Assembly: GCA_009746045.1 (NCBI GenBank)
Contig: RPFO01000154.1
Coordinates: 7,738,693 to 7,802,692, forward strand
Source: Mesostigma viride
Taxonomy: Eukaryota; Streptophyta; Mesostigmatophyceae; Mesostigmatales; Mesostigmataceae
Length of the DNA stretch: 64,000 bases
Reading direction: 5' to 3'
Shown here one piece after another: positions 42,511 to 53,439 of the stretch (the first letter of the stretch is position 1; every line of letters begins with the position of its first letter). The notes below the pieces were generated by a model. The model was given only the letters and a program-made list of their open reading frames with translations. It had not been told where the DNA came from and did no database searches. The position numbers were made by a program, and so were the translations under genes.

Positions 42511-43674
42511 TTAGGCCGTTGTACCTTACCCACACCGTACACTGCAAGCAACACCTCCCCAGTGAGAGAGAGAGAGATGACAACCACGTAATGTATATAT
42601 ATACTTCAATAGTACTTATTACTGATATTAACTATTAGCTATTAACTATTAACACTAGGCTATGACCAGTAGTGCTATAGAGCTGCTGTATCAAACACTA
42701 TCTAGTGCTTATGACCTAAAGGAGGTGCCCAGGTGGAGCTGCTCTAGTGCTCGCAACACATCATGTGCAGGTAGCTGTGTGAGATACCTAGTCTGGTGCA
42801 GCCCTTATGGGAGTAGTATATTATCCCTAATAGACTAACCTGCCTCTGTGATGAATACGTCTATAACCTCCGTCATTATTACGTCTATTGCGAGAGGTTC
42901 CCATGAACTACCGATTAGGTATAAAGCAATATCACACGGTATTGAAGCATGAAATGCAGGAAGGGAAAGAAAAGGAGGACAGCCCACCCAGGATACCTCT
43001 ACGTGCAGGTGACGTGCTCACAGCGAGAGAGAAACACAAGGCAGAAACAAAACGTTCACAAACAGTACGAAGAACGTTGAGGTACAGCCACCGGCAACAC
43101 AGTAAGGCAACGGCCAGCCGGTGACTACCCTCGAGCCGTAGGCAGCGTTGCCCTCTGGGGGTCCGCCCACGGCTCACGAACGTTGGCCTCTGGGGCAACG
43201 TGGGTACCAACAGTCACGAACATGAAATCGGACACGACAGAAAACATATACCCCGTTGCTACGCGCGTGGGTAAGACAGGGGACAAGAAGGACTTATATA
43301 TATATTGCTTTACCGATGCCTAACTGCCGTCAGTATCGTTGAAAACCCTGAGTTCTGGCCGCCACCTGGTGTCGTTGAAAGCCGGAGCTCTGGCCGCCAC
43401 CGGGTGTCGTTGAAAACTGGGGCTTTAGCCGCTACCGTCGGCAGCCCAACACCACGGGATCGCTGCTGACCACGCCGAGTATTCCTTACTGGCCGCTCGC
43501 CGTCTAGGTCGTCGTTGAATCCCTTGCGGGATTGCCGCCGACCTGTCCAGCGGTCGTTGAATAATGGAACCTCTATCTACACCAAGCTCCGCCTTGGTCT
43601 TCCTAACTGGCTACCCTAGCTCTCTCTGCGAGAGTTAGCTAACCTTGCCAGCAACACAAACCTCCGATAACCAG
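42511..43674 (-). other. G2 leader with repeated CTGGCCGCC...TCGTTGAA units
   Basis: 1.16 kb between 5' LTR and gag. Contains the same array of about 30-bp units as G1 (43346-43565 on the plus strand) and a ga-rich stretch near 42560. No coding sequence supported. Confidence 0.65.
43661..43674 (-). other. Primer-binding site of G2
   Basis: CTGGTTATCGGAGG on the element strand directly after the 5' LTR, identical to G1. Implies a primer tRNA ending TCCGATAACCA; tRNA species not identified. Confidence 0.6.
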
Positions 43675-44352
43675 TGTAACGAACCCAGATTTACACCTAA
43701 ACCTGAGCTACGTCGCGAAAGATCAACTGTGCCGGTAAGAGGAAGAATCAAGGTGGCCTAATGCAGATTGCGCTTCACGACTGGGGTCGTGAGATATCTG
43801 GCACCGCGACTTGATGCCAAGCTAATTAATACACACTTATAATGGCTAGCAAGACCAATTACAAATGGATAAGTGCCCCAGGTTCAATGTGTAGGCTTCA
43901 TCGCACTTTACATTCATCGAACCAAGAGGACGAGACTCTCGTCCTCGGACCAATTTCACCTAGGTCTGCCACCAAGCTGGCAAGTGGCGCCGACATGGCG
44001 CCGACCTTCCAGAGAATTACGAAGCATGCAGTCCACACAAGATCCTCGGGTCGACATCGACCCTCGCCAGGCTACAGAATCCACGCATGAGTACAATATC
44101 TCAACCAGCTATAAAGTACGCAGCGCGGCGCGACTGCACCGGCCCCTAGAAGATCGCATACATCAACCTAGGCCCAAAATAACTGGTCCAAATCACACAA
44201 ACTATCATAATTCCATACAAAAGTCCTGACCAAGGGACAATTCCCAAAATGAGTCCCGAAATGAGTCCCAAAGTCCTACGGACTATGACAACAAGCCAAA
44301 ACACATAATTTTTTCCATTGTTGCGCCCGTTCCAAGGGTCGGGTTCGCAACA
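43675..44352 (-). repeat. 5' LTR of G2
   Basis: 678 bp, nearly identical to 38084-38764. Followed by TSD actag. Confidence 0.93.
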
Positions 44353-44357
44353 ACTAG

Positions 44358-44559
44358 CCTATCAGTTACAACCTGATCTAGTCAGTCCTAACATGACAAC
44401 TACAATCCCGGTACTGAGGTACCGGCTCATCACATACTGAGTATAGCCACGTGTCCATGCCACGACTGCTCTAGTCCAGCACCGTCCCAGTACCCAATTG
44501 GGCGCCGGCGGTGCTGGCACGTGTCCACTTAGGCTACAGGCGGGAGACTTAGACTAACT
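44358..44559 (-). repeat. Copia-E 5' LTR, right piece
   Basis: Second part of the copia-E LTR, ending gagacttagactaact. Holds two CACGTG motifs (44448 and 44518). Confidence 0.7.
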
Positions 44560-44850
44560 ATCAGAACCGTGGTTTACTACAGCCTAGTAGAAATCTGCCA
44601 CGTGTAATATGTTAGACCATGGCTGTACGTCACGCCGGGCTGGCTCAGGACCGTGGTAGCCTATATGGACAAGTAGAAATATGCCACGTGGATAATGTTG
44701 GAGGTACGTACTGTACCTGTGCCTGCCACGTGGCCGGCTTTTCCTGGCCGCCACGTTCAAAGCCACTTAACCATCCGATCAGGTGCATGCCACGTGTGCA
44801 TGTGGATTTGTGTTGAGGGTTTTTACCGGCCACGTGGCAGCGGAACACTG
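44560..44850. promoter_or_regulatory. Cluster of CACGTG motifs
   Basis: Five CACGTG palindromes at 44599, 44685, 44727, 44791 and 44831, each preceded by gc or gg. Two of them sit in a duplicated unit (gtagaaat, then tgccacgtg, about 86 bp apart). CACGTG is the G-box/E-box recognised by bHLH and bZIP factors. No gene start is evident next to it, so a regulatory role is inference. Confidence 0.4.
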
Positions 44851-47807
44851 GAGTACGGACAGATGCAAGTATTAGTAGAATTGGTACTATCCGGCCTGTA
44901 GTAGGCAGTAGGAATGCTCCCTCGCACTGCCTGCAGGTAACCATGGTGCCGGCTCTCGGGCTTGCCGGTGGCGGGCTCCACGGTCCTGGACGCTACCGTG
45001 GTACCAGCAGCGTTGGGTGCCGGTCGGTGGCGGTCCACGCGTCATGGTTGGACCGCGGGCCCGGCCTTTTTGGTCCGGCGGTGGTGGTTTTTTGTGACCG
45101 CGGACCCTTGCCTGGATGTCACCCCTCCTGTTGTCCGTTCCGTCGTCCAGTCCCTGGCGAAGGTGGATACGGCGTCTCCCTGGCGAAGGCATCTACGGCA
45201 CCACCTCCCTCGCAACGAAGGAGGTGACATCATTCTGGTGAGTGGTGACATCCGGCATCCAGGTCCGTTGTTCAGGTCCGTTGTGGTCGTCTTCAGGATA
45301 TGCAAGGACGTGAGCATTTCCGTCAAAATGTGTGGACCAACGCATCCCACACCTCTCCTGAACGCCAAGCCACCTCCCTGGAAAAAGTTTGACCTCCCTG
45401 ATTGTACCCCTCCCTGAAAAATGTAGGTACGGCAAATTCCTAGTAAGTGCAGTTAGTCACGATGGATATCAGATACCATGAACTGAACTGCAGGTGTAAT
45501 TTGCCCGCCAGGGACTTTGTGATTTTGCGGAAAGTCTGGCTTGGGAATATTCAGGCTAATGTGTTCCTATGGAGAGTTACTTGCGGCAATTTTGCCGGCA
45601 AATAGCTCAGGGTGCACGATTCTAGCCAGGCAAATTTTCTGGTAAATAAATATACCCATTTACCCGGAAAAAAAATTTTCTGGCCTGGATCAGGCCTGGA
45701 TCGGGATTCGGGAGCCTTCAGTTGTACTGGAGAAAATCCATTTAAATTGCGTGGAGCCTACTGGGACCGAGAATGTGCATAATACAGCTTGAATACAGTA
45801 GCAAAAAAAAAAGTGATACAACGATTTTGGGCCATGGATGCATTAAAAAAGTGGGTGCGGGAATGACGTGCGGCGGATATGTCTACGCTATGTAATACGT
45901 ACGTATTAATGCGCCATGGAACTATGGACTATGGAGCTCAGCCGAATGAGCCATGAGCGATGGGCGATGAGACATGAGCGTGGCTACAAGTTTTGACAAA
46001 TTGTTAGCACCGCGACCTGCCACCGATTACTGTACTAGAATAGAAACGGAAAGTTACGAAAATCACCAGGATCGGACAACGACGGAAATGATTGGAAAGG
46101 GCTTACAAACTTACAATAAACAGCGGGCGCGCGCGTTATACGCACGCGTGGATCGGACCGGCCGCAGCAGCTCCGGCCTGCGGCATGATCATCAGCTAGT
46201 GCCTGCCATTTACGCCTTCCGTTAATACCAGGCGCTGATATTATAGCTAATTAGCTATCACTGCCTGTATCTTATATATGCCAGCTTCAATTTCGCAGCT
46301 GCCCGGAGCTCGATTAAGATATATCCTTATAAATGCTGCAGACTTATTAATTGCAGTACTTACTACTAGTTGAATGAAGCGATGCACTTATTGCACTAAG
46401 GCCACCAACATGTGCGTCGACGTTATAATCAATGCGCCTTTCTGATCGTGCATTGCGCATATATGCAGCGCATATTGCAGCCGGCATTTAGTACTAGACT
46501 GCATGTACAGCTGATACGTGTAGATTACATGAATATTGATAACATTAATTAAATATAAGGCAGTAGTACTAGACTAATAATAATTAAAGAATTATGGTGT
46601 CTTGCAACATTACATAGTATATATGTTTCAGCGTGTTGTGCTGGCAATTTTAATTGCCAGCTCATGTTTGGTATCACCCGGCTCATCAACATTTGAACCA
46701 GCTGCGCGCGGCAATGGAACCCGCGGCGACGTCGGTCGTAGCGGTAAGTGACAACTGCGAATAAGTACGTCCGTATAATACGTATACGTGGGGATCGCGG
46801 ATGATGCATGGAATTTCGAGTTGTCGTAACCGGCCGTACGCAATATTGGTTGCGTTGTACAATTACATCGTTTATAAATATTTTCAATGAGTTTTTTCAA
46901 TGGCTGTATTATATTACAATTATTGTGATTTTTTCACGTTTCTTTTTCGCGTTGCAATAATAATGGAAATTAACATCGATCGCCTTACTCGCCTGTTGGA
47001 TGCACAATCGACCTGCATGCGCAGAAAGTCATGCAGAGCTGCAGCAAGCTCATCATGGGCAAGCAGTCGTCGCTGTTCCCTCCGCATGGAACGCAACCAG
47101 CCGGCCCATTGCTATCTATATCGGTCATGAGCTGCACAACTCTCCTGAAGCTGAACCGGTTGCCGAGGATGTGGATCATGACGCTGATGCGTCTGCACCC
47201 ATGGCATCAACGGCGACGTCAGGGTCTCAGGAGACACATAATCATGAGGTACGGACTTTGATGTTTGACGTGACTGATGACTCAAGGATGCTAGTTGTGT
47301 ATGATGTCATCAGGGGTGGTGAATTGTGAAAGAAGGGCAGCTGGTCACGAGTCGTGAATACACGTGTAATTAGTAGTCCTTAAGTATGTAAGTGACATGC
47401 GAGACAAGTGACGAAGACGCTACATCATTGCAGGCCGTTGTAGTTACGGCCATTTTGCCACATTATAGCATGATTCTCCTTCTTTCTTTTTTTTTTCATG
47501 CTGCGAGGAAAATGATACAGTTTCGATCTTCTCGACTAAACTTTTCTTAATTCTCAATAGTTTCCGCGGCATTTGGCCCCCCGAGAATCTCGCGTTGCGG
47601 CTGCCCCCGCCCCCGGCGGAGCCTCCGCTGGCGGAGCCTCCGCTGGCGGCGTCTCGGCTGGCGGAGCCTCCGCGACCTCCGAAATCGGCCAAGTTCAAAC
47701 TGAAAAACGGCGAAAATCGTATGGCGTACGCGGTTGAAAGCGTAAGTACCGTGCAATACCGTGTACTTTCATACCCGAGTTGCCGTATGGACCAACACGG
47801 GTGTCGA
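44851..47807. other. Intergenic, no gene supported
   Basis: Only short frames without recognisable motifs. Becomes AT-rich after 45400. A GC-rich stretch at 47600-47680 has a degenerate 15-bp tandem unit (ctggcggagcctccg). 47495-47585 resembles 59259-59340 (ttcgatcttctc, aacttttc, aattctca), a diverged dispersed repeat. Confidence 0.5.
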
Positions 47808-48283
47808 TCACTTTTTTGATCATGTTATGTGGCACAGTATTACATAGTAGTATAGACACTTGGCATCTAGCTATTAATTGAGCCAGCTCATTGGATATGT
47901 CTAGATCGAATGTTCTAGGAAATATGTTCTAAGAATATTCAGGATCGAATACTCCTGGAATATACTGAGAATATGCTGGGAATATACTAGAAATATGCTA
48001 TGATGTTTCTACAAGCTTCCATGATGATGTCTATGCTGATGTCATACGTCCTAGCCTAAAAGGTATAAAAGGTCGAAACTGCCCCCTAAGGCAGGCACCT
48101 CCATTCAACGTCCAAACATTAATTAGCTCATCTCCAACTACTATTATATTTGTAATCAATCCATTTAATCTTCCACGTAAATTCAATGTCTTCAACCTCA
48201 CTTGCACTCATGATCTGCAAGGTGCAATTAAGGGTAGCAAGGCCAAGCACAAGGCATCGTGTAAAACCCATTAGTCTCCTCCA
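47808..48283 (+). repeat. 5'-truncated relative of the solo LTR at 4228-5049
   Basis: Aligns from gttatgtggcac through the TATA-like ggtataaaagg to gtaaaacccattag. Lacks the first 380 bp or so. Relative to the first copy it carries short insertions, three of which place tcg or tcga before gaa or aat. Confidence 0.75.
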
Positions 48284-48635
48284 CAATCCAAATAAAGGGT
48301 TCAGAAAGAAATGAAGCCCCGCTAAAGACAAGACGCTCAACATCTAACCAAAAGCGGAGCTTAAAATCCACGTAAAGGCAACTAGGGCTGCCCTGCGATG
48401 AAACCGGTAGAACTCAGGGAACAAATCCAGCCAAAAAGGCGACTCTCCTTGGTACTCAAATGACTCAATGACCATTGAAGGTGGCGTATGGCCGCCGCCA
48501 TCATTCTTTGGTGAGAGAAAATTCAAAACTCGTTGTATAGGGCTGACATACCGAGAGTCGGTCCATAATTAAGGTATGGTAAGCCGGATACCTACCTCGA
48601 TACCATGTTAATCCCTAAATATGGGCAGAAATACT
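48284..48635. other. Intergenic, no gene supported
   Basis: Two short minus-strand frames (60-71 residues) without recognisable motifs. Could be internal sequence of the neighbouring LTR family; not demonstrable here. Confidence 0.4.
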
Positions 48636-48665
48636 GGGGTGGTTTTACCGGATTAGGATACATTT

Positions 48666-49460
48666 TTTTGTCTAGGATACATTTGATGCACTGTGCAGTT
48701 TTCAGATGTGTTTGTGGGGGTTGATTGCGCCTAGCATGCATTTTATTGAAGCAATGAGTTTCCCAAGATATACATTATATAAACTAAGACAATTGACCCA
48801 TTAACGCAATGAGACAACATCAATGAGACAACATATGCCAATTGAAGGCTGCCCGCAACTTTATTCCAAGCTCATTATTATATGATTCCAAGACCATAAC
48901 TCTTCCAAGACCGTACATCTTCAAGATATAGCACAACAGACACCCACGCGGCTTCCGCGGTCATCACGCTCCTCCTCCAAGACAACTCAACCTTACAGGA
49001 CGTTGGGCCATCATACGTCCGGAATAATTGTGTCACTTATTACATAACCAAACTTTTTGAGGGATCGCCATGGTTGCATGGTTTCAACACATGCGCCCTG
49101 CACTCATGTGCATCAAAGGTGTTGCGTAGTGCCAACTCAGTGTCAAAGAACTGATTCAATAATATTTCCCGTATGGCCATGAAGGCCCACATGAGTTAAA
49201 CATGGCCGAGAGTGATTGCATCATCCTTCTTGGCGACATCGGTCTTGACGACGTCGATGGGGAAGACGGCAGCACCTGCATGTGAACAAAAGAATCCATG
49301 AACTGTGGCATCCAAAGGCAACAACATATTAGCATCCCATTGAACACGCAGCCACGCTGACCCGGCCATCCAGCCGCCCACGCAGCCACAGAGCCAGCCA
49401 GCCACGCAGTGACGCACCCACCCAGCCACACATCCACGCATCCACGCACCCGGCACCCCC
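48666..49460. other. Intergenic, no gene supported
   Basis: Low-complexity-free sequence with repeated gagacaacat segments near 48810-48835, similar to gagacaaca segments near 57505 and 57568 inside the other end of the unit. No coding signal. Confidence 0.4.
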
Positions 49461-52147
49461 CCCCCCCCAGCCAGCCACGCAGCCACGCAGCCACGCAGCC
49501 ACGCAGCCACGCAGCAGCGCAGCCACGCAGCCACACAGCCACGCACCCTCCTTTCCAGCCACGCAGCCACGCAGCCACGCAGCCACGCAGCCACGCAGCA
49601 GCGCAGCCACGCAGCCACACAGCCACGCACCCTCCTTTCCAGCCACGCAGCCACGCAGCCACGCAGCCACGCAGCCACGCAGCCACGCAGCCACGCAGCA
49701 GCGCAGCTACGCAGCCACACAGCCACGCACCCTCCTTTCCAGCCAAGCAGCCACGCAGCCACGCAGCCACGAAGCCACGCAGCCACGCAGCCACGCAGCA
49801 GCGCAGCCACGCAGCCACACAGCCACGCACCCTCCTTTCCAGCCACGCAGCCACGCAGCCACGCAGCCACGCAGCAGCGCAGCCACGCAGCCACACAGCC
49901 ACGCACCCTCCTTTCCAGCCACGCAGCCACGCAGCCACGCAGCCACGCAGCCACGCAGCCACGCAGCCACGCAGCCACGCAGCCACGCAGCAGCGCAGCC
50001 ACGCAGCCACACAGCCACGCACCCTCCTTTCCAGCCACGCAGCCACGCAGCCACGCAGCCACGCAGCCACGCAGCCACGCAGCCACGCAGCAGCGCAGCT
50101 ACGCAGCCACACAGCCACGCACCCTCCTTTCCAGCCAAGCAGCCACGCAGCCACGCAGCCACGCAGCCACGCAGCCACGCAGCCACGCAGCAGCGCAGCC
50201 ACGCAGCCACACAGCCACGCACCCTCCTTTCCAGCCACGCAGCCACGCAGCCACGCAGCCACGCAGCAGCGCAGCCACGCAGCCACACAGCCACGCACCC
50301 TCCTTTCCAGCCAAGCAGCCACGCAGCCACGCAGCCACGCAGCCACGCAGCCACGCAGCCACGCAGCAGCGCAGCTACGCAGCCACACAGCCACGCACCC
50401 TCCTTTCCAGCCAAGCAGCCACGCAGCCACGCAGCCACGCAGCAGCGCAGCCACGCAGCCACACAGCCACGCACCCTCCTTTCCAGCCACGCAGCCACGC
50501 AGCCACGCAGCCACGCAGCAGCGCAGCCACGCAGCCACGCAGCCACGCACCCTCCTTTCCAGCCAAGCAGCCACGCAGCCACGCAGCCACGCAGCCACGC
50601 AGCCACGCAGCCACGCAGCCACGCAGCAGCGCGGCCACGCAGCCACACAGCCACGCAGCCACGCAGCCATGCAGCAGCGCAGCCACGCAGCCACGCAGCC
50701 ACGCAGCAGCGCAGCCACGCAGCCACACAGCCACGCACCCTCCTTTCCAGCCACGCAGCCACGCAGCAGCGCAGCCACGCAGCCACACAGCCACGCACCC
50801 TCCTTTCCAGCCAAGCAGCCACGCAGCCACGCAGCCACGCAGCCACGCAGCCACGCAGCAGCGCAGCCACGCAGCCACACAGCCACGCAGCCACGCAGCC
50901 ACGCAGCAGCGCAGCCACGCAGCCACGCAGCCACGCAGCAGCGCAGCCACGCAGCCACACAGCCACGCACCCTCCTTTCCAGCCACGCAGCCACGCAGCC
51001 ACGCAGCAGCGCAGCCACGCAGCCACACAGCCACGCACCCTCCTTTCCAGCCAAGCAGCCACGCAGCCACGCAGCAGCGCAGCCACGCAGCCACGCAGCA
51101 GCGCAGCCACGCAGCCACGCAGCCACGCAGCAGCGCAGCCACGCAGCCACGCAGCAGCGCAGCCACGCAGCCACGCAGCAGCGCAGCCACGCAGCCACAC
51201 AGCCACGCACCCTCCTTTCCAGCCAAGCAGCCACGCAGCCACGCAGCAGCGCAGCCACGCAGCCACGCAGCAGCGCAGCCACGCAGCCACACAGCCACGC
51301 ACCCTCCTTTCCAGCCAAGCAGCCACGCAGTCACACAGCCACGCAGCCACGCAGCCACGCAGCAGCGCAGCCACGCAGCCACGCAGCAGCGCAGCCACGC
51401 AGCCACGCAGCAGCGCAGCCACGCAGCCACGCAGCCACGCAGCCACGCAGCCACGCAGCAGCGCAGCCACGCAGCCACACAGCCACGCACCCTCCTTTCC
51501 AGCAACGCAGCCACGCAGCCACGCAGCCACACAGCCACGCACCCTCCTTTCCAGCCAAGCAGCCACGCAGCCACGCAGCCACGCAGCCACGCAGCCACGC
51601 AGCAGCGCAGCCACGCAGCCACACAGCCACGCAGCCACGCAGCCACGCAGCAGCGCAGCCACGCAGCCACGCAGCCACGCAGCAGCGCAGCCACGCAGCC
51701 ACACAGCCACGCACCCTCCTTTCCAGCCACGCAGCCACGCAGCCACGCAGCCACGCAGCAGCGCAGCCACGCAGCCACACAGCCACGCACCCTCCTTTCC
51801 AGCCAAGCAGCCACGCAGCCACGCAGCCACGCAGCCACGCAGCCACGCAGCCACGCAGCCACACAGCCACGCACCCTCCTTTCCAGCCAAGCAGCCACGC
51901 AGCCACGCAGCAGCGCAGCCACGCAGCCACGCAGCCACGCAGCAGCGCAGCCACGCAGCCACGCAGCAGCGCAGCCACGCAGCCACGCAGCAGCGCAGCC
52001 ACGCAGCCACACAGCCACGCACCCTCCTTTCCAGCCAAGCAGCCACGCAGCCACGCAGCAGCGCAGCCACGCAGCCACGCAGCAGCGCAGCCACGCAGCC
52101 ACACAGCCACGCACCCTCCTTTCCAGCCAAGCAGCCACGCAGTCACA
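49461..52147. repeat. Minisatellite of 8-bp unit (cagccacg) with nested higher-order structure
   Basis: About 2.7 kb of tandem cagccacg with variants (cagcagcg, cagccaca) and regularly recurring accctcctttccag blocks. Because the unit is 8 bp, three units encode eight residues. Nearly every frame on both strands is open, giving spurious frames of up to 936 residues (SHAATQPR or GCVAAWLR repeats). Not a protein gene by itself. Confidence 0.92.
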
Positions 52148-52220
52148 CAGTCAAACCCCCCCTACACCCCCCCCCCACACACACACCCCCACCCCACCCA
52201 CTCAACACTACACGAATGAC

Positions 52221-52356
52221 TCACAAAGAACTGCTGCACCACCGATGATCCCTGCGGGAACTGCTCTGCTGCCGACGGTCCCTGCGAAAACTGCTGCAGT
52301 GCCGACAATGCCTGTGGAAACTGCGACATTGCCGACGCTGCCTGCGGGAACTGAAG

Positions 52357-52395
<39 letters not shown>

Positions 52396-52444
52396 AGTTG
52401 TTGCTGCAGTTGCTGCTGCAGTTGCTGCTGCAGTTGCTGCTGCA

Positions 52445-52497
<53 letters not shown>

Positions 52498-52558
52498 AGT
52501 TGTTGCTGCAGTTGCTGCTGCAGTTGTTGCTGCAGTTGCTGCTGCAGTTGCTGCTGCA

Positions 52559-52635
<77 letters not shown>

Positions 52636-52672
52636 AGTTGTTGCTGCAGTTGCTGCTGCAGTTGCTGCTGCA

Positions 52673-52728
<56 letters not shown>

Positions 52729-52801
52729 AGTTGTTGCTGCAGTTGCTGCTGCAGTTGTTGCTGCAGTTGCTGCTGCAGTTGCTGCTGCAGTTGCTGCTGC
52801 A

Positions 52802-52837
<36 letters not shown>

Positions 52838-53255
52838 GCTGGACCACTTGTTTCTGCACCTCTTGACGCAGCTGCAAACCAAGCTCTTCAACCTTCTTGC
52901 TTTGGTTCTCCATAGCTCGTTGCATCTCTCTCATCGTCTGTTCCACGCCCACCAGTACGGGGGTCGGCGGCGGCAGCGGCTGGGTACGCTCTGGCTGGGT
53001 GCGTCGAGGGCCGCCGCAGTCAGAGCATTGCCATTCCGTGCCGTCACCGTCTTCTGCGTGCCTGAAAATATGCGTACAGATGCCGTGCAGGACCTTGCCA
53101 CATCGGCCGGCGCATTGGTGGTTTGCACCGGCCAAAAAATCTACTTTCATGGCACCAGATTTCTTTCCTAGCACCCATTTTCTACAATCGTCCCCGGCAT
53201 AACACAAATCAATCAATTCGTCCATGTCATCGCTTCGGCTATCAGCATCGGGCAT
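52221..53255 (-). CDS. PHD-finger-like, coiled-coil, polyglutamine protein, 344 aa
   Basis: Starts at ATG 53255. Residues 17-80 show a Cys4-His-Cys3 pattern (LCYAGDDC ... CAGRCGKVLHGIC ... WQCSDCGG), the arrangement of a PHD zinc finger, a fold that commonly reads histone tails. A Pro-rich hinge and a coiled-coil-like helix follow (TMREMQRAMENQSKKVEEL). Then about 160 residues of Gln interrupted by regularly spaced Leu. The Arg/Ser/Cys-rich C terminus comes from an imperfect 30-bp tandem repeat (52250-52350). It is intronless as read. Could be a host chromatin gene or the accessory ORF of a mobile unit. Confidence 0.6.
52361..52835 (-). repeat. CTG/CAG expansion with caa/ctg-leucine interruptions
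   Basis: Long ctg tract broken by blocks of cagttgctg and cagttgttg. On the minus strand it encodes polyglutamine with Leu at intervals of four residues in the interrupted blocks. Confidence 0.9.
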
Positions 53256-53439
53256 AGTTCCCGTGGCTAGTGCCCATCATTCTTTCCACCTTGAGCGGGG
53301 CGAAGTCGCGAATTCAAGCGCGAAGTGCATTTGAATCAAGCGGGAACTGGGTGACACTGCTTGAAGACGTGCAGCTCCAAGGCATGCAAATGATGCAATG
53401 TCTGAAAGATACGATACGCAAAGTTCAGGTGTTCAGGTG

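Larger units (their letters stand above)
38084..44352 (-). mobile_element. G2: Gypsy-like, Gag-only LTR retrotransposon
   Basis: Complete element of 6269 bp with TSD actag (38079-38083 and 44353-44357). LTRs at 38084-38764 (681 bp) and 43675-44352 (678 bp) differ by a 3-bp indel and about one base. Canonical ends: tgttgcgaaccc...gggttcgttaca on the element strand. It has a primer-binding site, a polypurine tract and one intact gag (40387-42510), but no protease, RT or integrase. It must depend on enzymes from a related element such as G1's family. Confidence 0.93.
24773..44559 (-). mobile_element. Copia-E: outermost copia-like element, right-hand portion
   Basis: From its 5' end: 5' LTR (37898-44559, split by G2), gag start (37803-36594), copia-D insertion, gag end (28131-26933), pol (26816-24773), then copia-C is inserted after the protease. 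RT, RNase H and the 3' LTR are outside the window. The right flank begins atcag (44560-44564), the expected TSD. Confidence 0.8.

Noticed and set aside
49156-52219. Very long open frames (up to 936 residues, both strands)
   Set aside because: They are translations of an 8-bp minisatellite, present in several frames at once, with no non-repeat protein sequence.
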